Source of the DNA: Manihot esculenta
Lineage: Eukaryota > Streptophyta > Magnoliopsida > Malpighiales > Euphorbiaceae
Reading direction: 5' to 3'
NCBI RefSeq assembly: GCF_001659605.2
Contig: NC_035161.2
Coordinates: 28,319,691-28,383,690 of the forward strand
DNA length: 64,000 bases
Shown piece after piece: positions 37,521 to 50,124 of this stretch. The translations under genes were made by a program, and so were the position numbers. The stretch's first letter is position 1. Each line of letters opens with the position of its first letter. The notes below the pieces were generated by a model. The model saw only the letters and a list, made by a program, of their open reading frames with translations. It was not told the origin of the DNA and searched no databases.

Positions 37521-39171
37521 TAAAGATTATATAATTCACAAAAGCTAGAACATATATTAAACAATGGATGCATAATTCAATCTTCATGTGTATATATATA
37601 ATTAAAACTATATAATTAGAAAATAATTAAAATTTATAGACTATAGTTAAAAAATAATTTAAATTTATATCATAATTTTTAAGAATTAGAAGGTACCAGA
37701 ATTGAAAAATCGAGAAAACTAAACTAGATTCACAAGAAGAAAAAATTAAATTGAAAATACGTACTAAAATTTTGGTTCAAGTCAAGATCGAAATGCACAC
37801 ATCAAATTATTATTATTATTATTATTGGTTTTCAATTGAATCTTTGGAATTTAATGAAAGTTTTGTTTTATATATCATTGTTGCATTTCGTTTGAGAAAG
37901 AGGGGGAAAGAGGAGACAAAAAATAGTAAGGGAGGAGGCCTAGAGAGCATAGAGGTAGACAGGAGAGCAAAACTCTGCATCACATGGAATTTATCTTTAA
38001 TGATTTCATCATCATGTGATGCTCTTTGGACTTGAATGAACTCGGTTGAAATAATTACATGCTATTTAGATTGAAAAATTCAATTGAGCAACAGCAGACT
38101 TAAGCTACTAATCAAAGGGCAAAATTGAAGAGATCCATGATAGTATAATCCCAGCAGCATAATACCGAGGACAATTGTAATTTTGCCTTTCTAGGCTAAG
38201 CCAAAAGCCAGCAACCTTCATCGATCATTGAAGAGCAAGAATTTCCCAAAATTGCTTTCTCATTTCTCACTAATCCCCTTTTTATTTTTGGAAACAAGGA
38301 TGCATATTCAGTAGTAGCAGCAGAAGTTTCTCATGAGCAATGCTATTAGAGTCTTTAAAAGGAAAAAAAAAAAAATCTAAACCTGGTGCAAATCTAAAAT
38401 ACAAATATGAGTCCCACTTCCCGAGTTTAAACGATAATTGCCGCGTCCTCTAAAATACAATATATAAACAGGTGTAGACCTTGCCTATTAGACATGCAAT
38501 CGATGACATTAATATAGTCATTTTCTACAATGATCTCCTAAACCTGATGCTGCAAAGCACACAGAAAGCCAAATGTAAGATAAATTAACACCGTAATCAG
38601 AACATCTCACCTCACAAGACCTTTAAATTTTAGGTTTGAAGCCTATTCCAGGCCGAAAAACCAGTTTCCATCTCGTAATAAAATATAGAAAGAATAAAAT
38701 TGAGCAAACAAAACGCTTTATTTTTATCTTCTATTTTTATTTTTCAAAATGAGTACACTATTCAGTCCCTCGACAAGACCTTTCTGGGGCATGCTTCCAT
38801 CATGCTCACCAGACATTTCCTGTTCTCAACAAATGAACAAATGAACTGTACAACAATGCCTGTGAAGGATGCCTTTGTTTTGCTGTTAAAAAAAACAAAA
38901 ACCAGCTCCTCAAGCATTTGAAGATTGCAATTCCTGTGAGATTAAAATAAAGCCGATGCTTAGTTTGCAATAAAATATATGCCAACCACATTTCCACTTA
39001 CATTTAAGAGGCGAGAGAGTTGACACGGGAAATTTTGTGAAAATCAGATTTTACTTTCTTTTCTGAATCCTGATGCTGGTGCAAACATTGTGCCTTTTCG
39101 AGATGTGCATGGCGATGCCCATCCCAAGTACTGTATTGATCACAAGGAACAAAACTTGGTATTTACAACTT

Positions 39172-42100
39172 CTAAAGTTCCACCTCATGAAGGTCATCTC
39201 CAATATTGCTACCATTCATTGGCATATGCGTCATAGAAGGATCACCAGGCATGAAAGATGATGGTGGAGGCATTTCCAGTGCCTCTACTAAAGGTTTAGT
39301 TTCCACCATTTTTGGGGGGCTATACGATTCGCTGAAGCTCCCACTCCATGAAGCCGGTCGTCGAGAGAGAGATGACATGGAGGCATTGCCACTGCCATTT
39401 ATTGCTCTCCCCCCTCTTGCAATATTATCCATGCTTGGGAACCTTTGCATGTTCATTTTTGAAGAAGATGAGGGAGATTGGAAAGAGCCATCAACAGATG
39501 TCGAAGGGTCTTCAGCAAATCCTGTGCTTTCTTGAACATTGTCTGCCATAGTTTCTTTTGAATTTTCACTTGATGGAAGAGGTGTGGGAACAAAAAACTT
39601 TGCATTTGCAGAAACAGCAGGTTTGACAGATGGCACGGAAGGTGACTGGAATAACTTTGCTGAGCTTCCACCTCCTTGGTTAAAAGTGTCAACATACCTG
39701 CCACATAACAGTGATTATCAATTTGACCTCGCAAATTAAATGAATAAATTTCCAAAAGGGTTATCTATAGCAGCTGTGTCACTCTCTGAAGGAAACAAAG
39801 CTGGCAGTATCCTAACTTCTCAAAACCAACAAAAACTAACACTCCTGTAAGTAGGGAAACATCAATTAGGCCAGGTCCGAGACGAGGAGAAATGGTTTTC
39901 AACTTTCAGGAGAGAATCATGCCACTTCCATCAGGACATTAAACTGGAGATGTCAACTGTAATTAATTACCAAAGATCTCTTGCAGTACCTCATTCCTGA
40001 GCATTCCAAGATAGAGGGATAGTTGCTTACAGCTTTGTCAGTTGGCCTTTTCCCCTCTCCCTTGCCCTCATCCAAAATACATTTAGTTTAAAGGGCGTAA
40101 GGTTTAGCTTGGTCTTATCTTTTTATCATTTCTTCTTTTATATAACTATTTCATTTTCACATAACATGGTTGCAGCCTAAGGAAAAGAAAAGCTTCTAAA
40201 TTACCTTGCTCGTACACCCATCCGTCCACGAGCTGAGAACTGATTTGAATTGGTTGGAATAGGTGGAATCCCTGAAGAGTGCTCTGCAGGAGTTGGAGTC
40301 TTAAATGTTGGGCTCCCATTAGTGGGAGACCCTTCACTCTTTATTGCAGATTTCAAGTTGTAATCAGACATTCCGTTCTGGAAGGCTGAAATTGTTGGAG
40401 GGGGTGGCAGGGCTGCTTCTTCAGCTGGTAGTTCAGCACCTTCTTCTACCCATCTCTTAAGCTTTTCATCATAATAGAATTTGTTCTTTTCTCCCAATTT
40501 AGCCTTCAGTAATGCGAACAATAATAATTAACAGGTTTATCAAAATTATCCACAAGTCTTACAAATTTTTTTTAATCATTTATTAAATAACAATCTACCT
40601 GTCGATCTGAACGGGGCCCTAAGACTAGCCCTACAGTCTTTTGCAAAAGCTGTGAACCAAAACCAAAACGACTAAAGCGGGATGAAGTTCCTGAAGATGT
40701 TTTGCTTTGTGCACTAGATGAGGTTTCTTCCTTTGACGACTCAACCTGATAACCGTGCAAGTCAGCAAGACATCATAAATTTTCTACAAGATAACAAGAA
40801 CGAATTTTAAGCAATAGTGCATCTATTCTTTTCAACTAGGAAATGGCTGTCCACCTGTCTTGGAGTTCTACCAATATCTGGCTCAGAAACACTTCTATTA
40901 TGCATTGTCATTCTATTGCCATCAGCTGCCCATTCACTTATGGGCTCCATTGAAGCAGAAGGCATTAATGATGACATGGCCATTGTTGACTGACTAGATG
41001 ATACCCTAGGCACCATTTGCTGGTGATGATGCTCATTACCTTGTGATGTTGATGGTACAGGTGGTGGAAGACCCCCAACAACACGGTGAGCAGTACTATC
41101 GAAAAAGTTGAGCAATTTCCCTACTAACTTTGCTGGAGCCAAATTTGCTGTGTATCCGCCCTGAAACACAATCTGTTAAGTTGGGTTGCAAAAGTAACAA
41201 TAAGCAACATGTTATGAACTACAGGATAAAGAAACACCTGTTGATGGGCTCTAATCCTCTCCTCAAGGGATAATACTAATTGTTTCCATGTTTCTACTTC
41301 TGAAGCACGTCCAGTTTTTAGAGATTTTAATATTGCCTGACAGTACCTGAATCAACTCACCAGGTTCAGAAAACCACTGGACAAATTACATAAAGCATTG
41401 AACTTTGAATATCCCACCTACTTTAATGAATCTGAAACTTTGCCCACTTCGGCCAGCATATTTGCATATATCAACTTATATGGCTGGAATGGTAGCAGGA
41501 TATACTGGGAGTTGCCAAGCACCTTTGCATACTCATACAATTCAGTTCTCTGTCAATACGCCCAATAGACCACCTTGGTAAGATTCCTTAAAAATCACAG
41601 TTTACTAAGTACTTTAAGGAAATCATGATAGGAAGAGAAACAAGGAAGATTTCCAGATTGTCATTCTAAAGTTTGTTAATATAGTTTGAATTTTGAATAA
41701 CACTTCAACCAACTAAAAGATGTATACTCCAACTAAACTATATAGACTGAACAATCTCCCAATCCACAAGCACAAATAACAATAATACAAGTGAGAATAA
41801 GAAGCCTCACAACATAGAAAAATACATACTGATGCACAAGAGCCATGGAGAGGGGGGGGAGAGAGGATGAAAAAGATAAATAAGGATCACCTGAATAGCT
41901 TCTGGACTAGCATAGGTCCTCGGATGCTTCCAATGATCTGCTCCAATAAGACATAGCCTTGCACTGTCTGAATATGTTTCAAAGTTGGTTTCTGCCACTA
42001 AATAGCAGATGTGTGCACCGGTAATCTGAGTAATTAATAATCATTCAGATATAGGGCAAAAACTTTGGAAAAGTGACCATTAAATGACATAAAAAGATAA

Positions 42101-45100
42101 GATACCTCACTTCTTTCCTTCCACAGGCAATCTCCAAGATGTATAATTACAAGCTCATCGTCCTTGGTTCGGTTAGCAGTTATTACAGCCAAATTCTCTT
42201 CCCAATCGTCAAGCATGCCATTTGCCTCAAACTGTAGTTCATTGCCAAATTACTTTGGGACATAGACAAACAAAGCCATACATCTTTTTTTCCCCAGAGG
42301 CATTTACAGGAAGAAATATTGTGAAATTAAAAGATGGCATTCACATGACAGCTACATCAATGCCTATGAGTTATTAGAATCTTAGCAGACAGCCATAAGA
42401 AGGTTTAATAGCATAACACACACAAAGAGGTAACTAAATAGCTCTTGCAAAGAAACTTGGATAAAAGGCAGAAGAAAGAAAGTAGGGTATAGCTGAGCAG
42501 CATTGCCAGTATAATTAAAAACACCATTCCTCTCACTTTGATTTTGTTGTTCATAAGAATCCTTCTTATGTACAACCACGAAAAATAGAGGATCAAGAAA
42601 AACATTCTTTTGGAAGGAGGAGAGCAAATTCTCAACTCTTAATTACTTCTTATTTAATTGTCAATAACAATCACAATCAGAAGTAACTGAGAGTTGAGAA
42701 TTTGCTTCTCCTCTTGAATTGTTTCTCTTGATTCTCTATTTTTCCTGGTTTTACATCAGAAGGATTCTTATGAATTAAGTCCTAAATAAATGAAATACTA
42801 ATCTTTCTTGTTATGCTGAAATATAACTCCTAAATATCCTAATTTTACAATAAACAAATTTCTTAAATTCCATCTTCCTTTACTGCCTAACATTTTCTTT
42901 ACTACTAATAATAATAGAATTCCTATAAATGAAATGCTGATCTTTCTAATTTTACATGGAATATAACTCCTATATATACTACTTTTATAATAAACAAATT
43001 TCTTAAACTCCATCTTCTTTTACTGCCCTACATATTCTTTAATATGACAAAATACCCTACAATTTATTGATGCTCAAATGTGTCACTTTTCGTTGAAAGA
43101 ATTAAAAGCATTGCAAACGCTAAATGTTTAACATAATTATTTAGGCCAATTAATAAAAAAAGACCACAACTTTGCATTTATCACGATTATGGCCAAAACT
43201 TTCAATTTTGGAGGACAAAACCTCAACTTTAAATTTATTGCAATTATAGCTAATCTCTAAGATGCTTTGTCAAATTGGACAAAAAAGTCCCGTTTAATCA
43301 CAATTATAGCAAAAACTTTCAATATTATACCTAAACTTTGTAACTTGTTTTACAATTATAACCAACCCTTATAATAACTTTGATCAATTTCAAGTGTCAT
43401 TCCATGTGTTAATTTATTTATATTTTTAAATATTTAATTAAATATAAGTAACCAATCCTTTAACTGTAATTAATCACATATCCTAAAAGCACTAACTCTT
43501 ATTATTTTAATTCTCAACTCTTATCATCTAAATTAGGGGGTTTTAAATTATGAATATATGAGTGTAACTAGTTCTAAATTAGGGATTTTAAAGTTTAAAT
43601 TAGGAATTAAAACAATAAAACTTAGGTGTCTTTTAAGGTATATGGTTAATCAGATGATAAAAGTTAGAAATTAGAATAATAAGAATTGAGTGCTTTTAGG
43701 ATATGTGGTTAATTAAATTTAAAGAATTGGTTATATAACTTTAACTAAATATTTAAAAAGGTAAATAAATAACGTATGGTATGACACTTATACTAATTTA
43801 AAATTGATCAAAATTATTTCAAGGATTAGCTAAAATTACAAAAAAAAATTATAAAATTTAGAAATAATATTGATAGTTATGGCTATAATCATGATTACAT
43901 ATAAAGTTTTAAACTTTCTATCCAATTTGACAAATCATATTAGAAATTGGCTATAATTACAATAAATTTAAAAGTTGAAATTTTTTCATCCAAAATTAAA
44001 AATTTTAGCTATAATCATAATTAAACATAAAGTTGTAGTCTTTTCTGGCCAATAGCCTTATACTTGAGCATAAAGATACAGGCATAATATATCACCTGGA
44101 TAGGCTGTTGAGGCATAGCACCAGGACCGCCATCTGTGGCACCACTGGTAAATACATCAGCTGGTTGCCCTGCAATTAGCAGACATAATGTCCGCAAAGG
44201 TGATCCTGCTACCAGCTGGCGAAGTGCCATTTGCTTCACAGTATCAACATAGAACTGCATTTTTTCCATACCGATCCACCAATCAAAGATGTATGCAGAA
44301 CAGTAAACTAAAACAGTTTTCCTTACCAAGAAAGCACCTAAACTAAACAATCACAAGTAAAATGGACAAAAAACCTGATCACCAAGCTGCGATGCAAGAA
44401 CAAGTGCAGGTCCCCACAACTGGCCTGCTTGTGCACATTGTAAAGCCTCTTTTTTTCTACCAGAAACCAGAAGATTTTGTACCTCAGATGCAGTTGCCTA
44501 AAACATACATCAAAATCTTTTACAAAACAATAAAATGCTTATAGAACAGTCCAAGATTGAAGAACAATCAATTGGATACCTGAATTTGACCTTCAGATGG
44601 CAAACTCTGCAAGCAGTGGCAGAAAGCACCATAAGCACTGAATTGCGAGCCATTCTGCTTAGCAAATGCAAAAAGTTTTGCAACTTCTGATTCTGGAGCA
44701 TCACTCTCCTATGAAAAATATTCACATTACTTATTTCTACATCTTGCTTCTCAAATTATCATGAAAATAAATAAATAAACTACAAGCCCATTTTAGGATG
44801 ACATGTTACCAAAAGGACTAAGCAATTCAAACTCAGAGATTGAATAAAAACAAAGCAATTTACAAGCTACAGTCAGAGAAATTGACAAAATCTCGCCATA
44901 AATAGGAATGAGCAATATTCGGTTCAAACTAAAAAACTTATCAAACCGAAATAATTTAGCAATTTTGTTCAGGTTTTTTTTAAATTTGGTTCAGTTTGGT
45001 TTTAATTTTTATATTTTCAGTTATATCGGTTCGATTCGGTTTTGAAAATAAAACATTCGGTAAAACCGAACCAAACCATATTAATATAATATCAAGGAAT

Positions 45101-48100
45101 ATGTTAAAACATCCTCTATTTGGTTTAATGGTAACCACGTTTAAGAGAAAATATTAGGTTCTAGGTTCAAGCCTTCCACATCTCATTTTACCTTTTTTCA
45201 ACTTTTTTTTTTATTTTTAATCTTAACCATCCATCTAGAATAAATCTCAGCCGTTAATTTCCTAACTATATATTCATTCTTTCTAATTACAAACCCTAGC
45301 CATACCTTTACTCATTTAGCCGCCTCTCTTCTTCCCTCCTCTTCTCTTCATCACACCTAACACAGCAGGGCAAACATGGTGCAGTCGCACTCATTCAGCC
45401 GCCTTTATTCTTCCCTCCTCTTCTCTTCATCGTGCCTAACATAGCAGCAAGGCAAACATGGTGCCGTCGCACAACACCACCATCACGCCATCACACAGCA
45501 CCACCATCGCACAGCAGCATCGTCATACCTTCACACAGCACCCTCACGTCATCGCACAACAGCATCGTCGCGCCGTCACACAACTGCATCGTCACACTGT
45601 TGAACAACAGCATCCTCTTGCCATCTCGCAGCACCATATCTCAACGATTCCTTCCCATAGCGTTTTACTTTGTTATTTGAATTTGAAACATTTTTTTTTC
45701 AATTTGTAATATAGATTTGATTGTTGAGATTTGATATTGAATTGGTGTTAATGCTTTTTTTTTATTATTATTATATGTTTGATCAATGTGGTGAATAATG
45801 GAGGAGGAAAGGGGAAGGAGAAGAAGAAAACCGATTACCGAACTAAATCGAACCGATTTATTTCGGTTTGATTCGGTTTAGTTGTATATATAGTTCGGTT
45901 CGATTCAGTTTTAGTTATTAATTAAAATTCAGTTTTTTTGGTTCAGTTTTGAACCGAACCGACCATTTGCTCAGCCCTAGCCATAAATTGCACTGACATT
46001 CTCTACCTCTGGCACTTCAGGTTGCCCTTCCTGTCCTCAAAGCCACTGGACTTCCTACTTTTTTTATATCTGAGAGCTTAATAGCCTGTTAGCTCTTTTG
46101 CAGCCAAATCTCTCTTTCTGCTATTGATGGCATCCAATGTGCACAATTCATTCAGTGAAAGATCATTTCGCACTCACTTAACTTGAAATTCCAAAGGTTT
46201 TTTTTTCCAGAGAAACATCACATTAAAGGGACAGAAGAAGGGGAGAATCTAAGAGGAAAAAGAGAAACCACAGTTTACTGGCAGTGCTTGGGATGGGAGG
46301 AATGGGAGATATATATGTTAGAGTTTCTACCAAATGCTTCCGGGTGCATTTATTGAAGTTAACTAGAAGTATTGTAAGAAGTGATAACTTCCATTTTCTC
46401 ACAGCTCACATCACAGAAAGCAAGAAGAATTTATATCCAACAACAAGTTGCATGTTAAAAGAAATATGATGAACTCTTTTGGACAAGGAGAAGGTCACTT
46501 GCAACACCCATTCAAATGATTACTGTTTCCACACACAATATATGCAAAAAATAGCAATGTAGCAGTTTTCTCCCTTTGAAATAATGCTAGCCTAAGCGGA
46601 AAGTGGAAACAATCTAGGTAAGATACCTGAATATTCAGAGTCAACAATTGCCATGAGATTTAAATTATAATCAAAATGATTGAAAGAGAAATATGTGATT
46701 TACCTTCAAAGAAGCATCACTGCCAAAAGGAGATCGAAGTTTTCCATAATGTTGACAAGCTATTTTAAGCAAAGAGAGAAGCAACTTCATTACTTCTCCT
46801 TTTTTATAATCCATGTCAATGGTGGATTCACAATTAGTAATTCTCTCATCAATCCACTTATTCAACTCTCTACTTCCAACATTGCCTCCCACCAGCGGAC
46901 CTGGAAATGATTGTTGACAGAGAGCACGAAAATAATTACATGTGCTCCCTCGAACACTTGGATCATTGTTGGTATTTCCCGATATAACCTCCATCAAATT
47001 CAGAACAGAGATTGAGCCTCCAACAGGTGCCTTTACAAAATAAACAATCACAATTAGATCTTAGAATGTTGCGTAAAATTATCAAAATTGAGTTTCTTCT
47101 TTCTTTTCTCCCCCTTTATCTTTTGAGATAATCAACACATGTAAAATTAAGAGAATTTACATTTCACTCATTTCCCTAGTCCTTTGGCAACCAAATGAGC
47201 ATGCAAGAAAAATAGCAAAGAGAATATTTAAGGGTCTCACCTGACTTCCAAATGATGTGCTCCCCAAAGAACTTGAATTACCATCTTTCATTACAATGAG
47301 CTTTCCACCAAATCCAAATGTAACCAAAGCATGAGGAGGACGCCCAGCAGATGATATCCCAATGTTGGGAGCATAAGAAAACTGCTGGTTGTTCTCAGAA
47401 AAATTAACTGATTTCTGACTGCTATAGTAATCATTTGAAATGTTCATGTGTTCAGTGTTGGGAGCATAAGAAAACTGCTGGTTGTTCTCAGAATAATTAA
47501 CTGATTTCTGACTGCTATAGTAACCATTTGAAATGTTCATGTGTTCATTCTGCTTTACATTTCCCTGATTAAACTGCACATCAAGGTTCCCACTAGGTAT
47601 AAAACTTTGTGACCCAATAAATCCATTAGCATCCACACGACCCTGAGTCATTTTGTCATATGAAGGAACTGTTCCCAAAGAATTAAAAGATTCGTGCAGC
47701 TCCACATGATTGTTCATGGACACATTTGAACCATAAGAAGTATGCCATTGCTGGTTTCCATCAAAATTAGAATCAGCATCAGCCTTGGCAACAGTATCAG
47801 GTTGCCACATATTCAAACCTTGCTGATTATAGTCACCATAAGTCTCACCCCAGCCACCATGCTTGTCTTGGCTATTATATCCTCGTGACCCATACTTGTC
47901 AGCTTGCTGATATCCACTATAAATATCGTTGGTATTTTGAGAATGTGAATCAGCAAAAGCAAATTCATTTTGTTTCTGCTGATCATGATTTTGAATAGTT
48001 GTTGATTGAACAGAAGATGTGTAGCTTTCCAGGGACCGCCACTCTTGCGCTATTGTGTCATAATACCAACCAGGATATTGTGGGTCAAAAACCATATGTT

Positions 48101-49019
48101 CAGGGTAACCATTACTAATCCCTTGCGATACCTGATTCCAAGTGGACACACTCTTGGATGTGCTAGTCTCGGCCATGGTTCCCACCACAGATGGTGAAGT
48201 CTGCTGCAAATAATTCAGCTCCACTTTTCCATCAGATGCCCATTCATTCACTGCGTTAACATTAGAACTGTCTTGGACATTTGCTGTTGCATCAAAACTA
48301 TCCACTTGATACCACTGCCCAGTACTGGCATCAAATTTCCACCCAGGATACATGTTCTCCCAATACTGACTGCTATTGGAATCCTGCCCATTAACACTCT
48401 CTTCAGCGGATCCTCCATAATGTTGTGTGCCATCTTGATATTCCCCATAACTGATTGAATTATGCAATCCGCCACCATCCGTATTCTCTAAATTAGCGGC
48501 TTCATCAACTTTCCCAGGAAAATCCCCAGAAGTATCCCCCAAATCATTAAAAAAATCTGAATACGACCCAAATCCATGTTTCCCATTAGGCAAAGAATCA
48601 GCATAAAATGAACTCCATCCCACCTCCTTAACTCCTGAGTTTGTGGATTCGACAGTTTTACTTAATACTGGATCTGGTACAACCTCCGACTCAATCCCAT
48701 CATTATTTGACTCAACTATAGCATTCGACCTCAATGAGTTGGACGAATCCAATGTATTACTTTCTTCTGCATGCACACCGGATAATTCTGTACTGGCATG
48801 CACAGAATCATTCTCACCTTTCACCTCAGTTCCACCTTCAGCGCTTGCATCCTCAATACTCAGATTGGCGAATGCTTTGGCCTCATCAGAATCACTTCCC
48901 TCCGTAAACTTCTGGACCGAATCGGAATTGGTGGGTCCAAAATCATCGTCAACTAATTTATCGAAGAAATCCTCATCCGTCTGATCCTCCATCGCATGAA
49001 ATGGAGGATTGGAAGCCAT
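39172..49019 (-). CDS. SEC16: SEC16-type COPII coat scaffold protein, 13 coding exons
   Basis: SEC16 marks ER exit sites and organises COPII coat assembly for ER-to-Golgi transport. Coding exons (minus strand): 49019-47241, 47030-46704, 44708-44580, 44497-44375, 44254-44096, 42231-42106, 42025-41891, 41549-41422, 41346-41238, 41160-40855, 40745-40599, 40503-40205 and 39697-39172. They total 4293 nt, 1430 residues, near the plant family size. Exon 1 encodes an acidic, low-complexity N-terminal region starting MASNPPFHAMEDQTDEDFFD, with two YPGW-centred repeats (MYPGWKFDASTGQWYQ and YPGWYYDTIAQEWRS). The conserved central domain begins at about HALVTFGFGGKLIVMKDG and spans exons 1-9. The C-terminal part is Ser/Pro-rich with GEKNKFYYDEKLKRWVEEG, typical of the family, and ends DDLHEVEL. 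All joins are GT-AG. It is closest to the plant SEC16A/B (MAIGO5) proteins; which paralogue is not resolved. Confidence 0.95.
42787..43040. repeat. Diverged direct repeat, period 139 bp, in a SEC16 intron
   Basis: Two copies starting near 42,787 and 42,926 share AAATGAAAT.CT.ATCTTTCT, AATATAACTCCTA, AATAAACAAATTTCTTAAA and TCCATCTTC blocks. They sit beside the foldback element in the intron between coding exons 5 and 6. Confidence 0.8.
43144..44057. mobile_element. Foldback (MULE-like) element with long terminal inverted repeats, in a SEC16 intron
   Basis: The two ends are inverted copies. Left: GGCCAATTAATAAAAAAAGA then CCACAACTTTG. Right, on the opposite strand: GGCTATTGGCCAGAAAAGAC then TACAACTTTA. 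Matching blocks continue inward in the same order (ATTTATTG.AATTATAGC, TTTGTCAAATTGGA, AATCACATATCCTAAAAGCAC), so each arm is about 400 bp and only the centre near 43,560 is unpaired. Long TIRs with no coding content fit a non-autonomous Mutator-like or foldback element. The expected 9-bp target duplication is not clear. The right end lies 38 bases from coding exon 5. Confidence 0.82.
45311..45468. repeat. Tandem duplication, 79-bp unit, inside the hAT element
   Basis: Copy 1 (45311-45389) and copy 2 (from 45390) both begin CTCATT.AGCCGCCT and include CTTCCCTCCTCTTCTCTTCAT and GGCAAACATGGTGC.GTCGCA. The second copy leads straight into the CAC/CAG-rich minisatellite (about 45,471-45,640). Confidence 0.85.
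45471..45640. repeat. Degenerate CATCGCACAGCAGCATCGTC minisatellite
   Basis: Imperfect repetition of CATCGCACARCAGCATCGTC-like phrases. It leaves two overlapping plus-strand frames open (45432-45680 and 45458-45709), but their His/Gln/Ser/Thr products are by-products of the repeat, not likely genes. Confidence 0.75.
47361..47546 (-). repeat. In-frame 93-bp tandem duplication in SEC16 exon 1
   Basis: Two adjacent 31-codon copies (47546-47454 and 47453-47361) encode EHMNISNGYYSSQKSVNYSE... and EHMNISNDYYSSQKSVNFSE..., each ending QQFSYAPN. They differ at only a few bases. The duplication keeps the reading frame and lies just before the conserved central domain. Confidence 0.95.
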
Positions 49020-49323
49020 CTGAAATAACAACCTTAACCCTAACGATCTACAAAAATAAAACCTATACACCCTCCGCTCGTGTCCCCAACTTAACGTCCT
49101 ATTCCATTTCCTCCAAGTCCCTCAAAATTATAGCTGTAATGTAACGAAAACCTCGAGATCCAAAAATTAAAACCCTAAATCAAATCCATAAAAAGGCGAT
49201 AAAAGCGAGATCTAGGGTTTATGAGATCGCTCAGAGTTGTAGAATCATAGCAAAATTGGGTGGAATTGAATGCAACCGATCCCTATGACAATTTTAATAA
49301 TAAGAAAACGGAAAATAACTTAC
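49020..49323 (-). other. Probable 5' UTR intron of SEC16
   Basis: On the minus strand, ATACCTGATCT|GTAAGTTATT (donor GT at 49323-49322) is paired with GTTATTTCAG (AG at 49021-49020), which directly abuts the ATG at 49019-49017. The upstream exon is CT-rich, containing a (CT)n tract at about 49375-49399, as is common in plant leaders. In-frame codons upstream of the ATG would then be intronic. Confidence 0.65.
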
Positions 49324-49367
49324 AGATCAGGTATAGATTTGCAGGAACAAAATCGAGGTGGCAACGC

Positions 49368-49372
<5 letters not shown>

Positions 49373-49398
<26 letters not shown>

Positions 49399-49399
49399 A
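49373..49399. repeat. (GA)n / (CT)n microsatellite in the SEC16 leader region
   Basis: About thirteen GA units, read as CT on the SEC16 sense strand. Plant core promoters and leaders often carry such tracts. Confidence 0.85.
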
Positions 49400-50036
49400 G
49401 GAGGAAGTGTTCGATCTCGCACCACCCACCAAACCAGGTAAAAAATTTGTTTTTTCTGTTTTTATTGAATTAAAATTACACTGGTACCCTATGCCATGTT
49501 TTTTTTTTTTTTTAATCACAAATATTTCTTCGTTTTTTTCCCTAATTCACGTCAAGTTCTCACCAGCAACCAATTGGGAGATTATAAGTTTTTTTCTGCA
49601 AAAATTATTATTTTTTTATATTTTAATAAATTTAATTATTTGATTTTTTATTTTTAAAAATAAATTAAATAGTTCATATTTTTTATATCACTAATTACTT
49701 AATTTGTATGGTTAATTATATAAATTAAATAATTATTATTTTAAAATTATATAAATCAGATAGTTATATTTTAAAATTATAAGATCAAATAATTATGTTT
49801 TAAAATTTGCAAAGATTAAATAAGTATATTTTAAAAGGTATTTTAATTATTTTACTAATCATATAAAAGGACTAAATATTAAATAGTTCATTATTTGAAA
49901 TGAATGAATTAGATAATTAATTATTTAAAAAAAAGAATTATTTAATATATTTTTAAAAATAAATAATAATTAAATAATAATTTCACTAAATTATATCGAT
50001 TAAACATGTAATTTTATATTTATTAAAAACTTAATT

Positions 50037-50124
50037 TAATAAAATTTAATGCTTCGTTCACAAATTTAGTACAATGATTTTTAATAAAATTTAATGTTTC
50101 ATTCACAAATTTAGTACAATGGTA
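50037..50124. repeat. Tandem duplication, 45-bp unit
   Basis: Two adjacent copies of TAATAAAATTTAATG.TTC.TTCACAAATTTAGTACAATG, with two substitutions. Confidence 0.85.

Larger units (their letters stand above)
36390..39171. other. Convergent intergenic region between AsnRS and SEC16
   Basis: It contains the 3' UTRs of two genes that converge: AsnRS from the left, and SEC16, whose 3' UTR probably occupies about 38,690-39,171. It also holds a (TA)n tract (36834-36867), AT-rich repeat-like DNA with a 149-bp tandem duplication, and an ATT microsatellite at about 37,808-37,826. The plus-strand ORF at 37751-38035 crosses this simple sequence and is not supported as a gene. Confidence 0.5.
44895..45987. 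mobile_element. Non-autonomous hAT element with 8-bp target duplication, in a SEC16 intron
   Basis: Exact 8-bp direct repeats GCCATAAA (44895-44902 and 45980-45987) flank an element of 1,077 bp (44903-45979). Its ends are inverted: TAGGAATGAGCAATATTCGG on the left and TAGGGCTGAGCAAATGGTCGG on the right, read from the other strand. An 8-bp duplication with TAGGG-TGAGCA-type ends is characteristic of hAT transposons. There is no transposase. The interior holds CGGTTCGGTTTT-rich subterminal repeats, a tRNA-like pol III box pair (45121-45174), a duplicated 79-bp block and a His/Gln/Ser-coding minisatellite. Confidence 0.93.

Noticed and set aside
36723..37800. Possible hAT element with left end TAGGGGTGTGCA and right end near TGCACACATCA
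   Set aside because: The ends match only partly and the flanking 8 bases do not form a duplication.
45432..45709. Two His/Gln/Ser-rich ORFs that could suggest a novel protein
   Set aside because: They are overlapping frames of one minisatellite inside a transposon; the repetition keeps the frames open.
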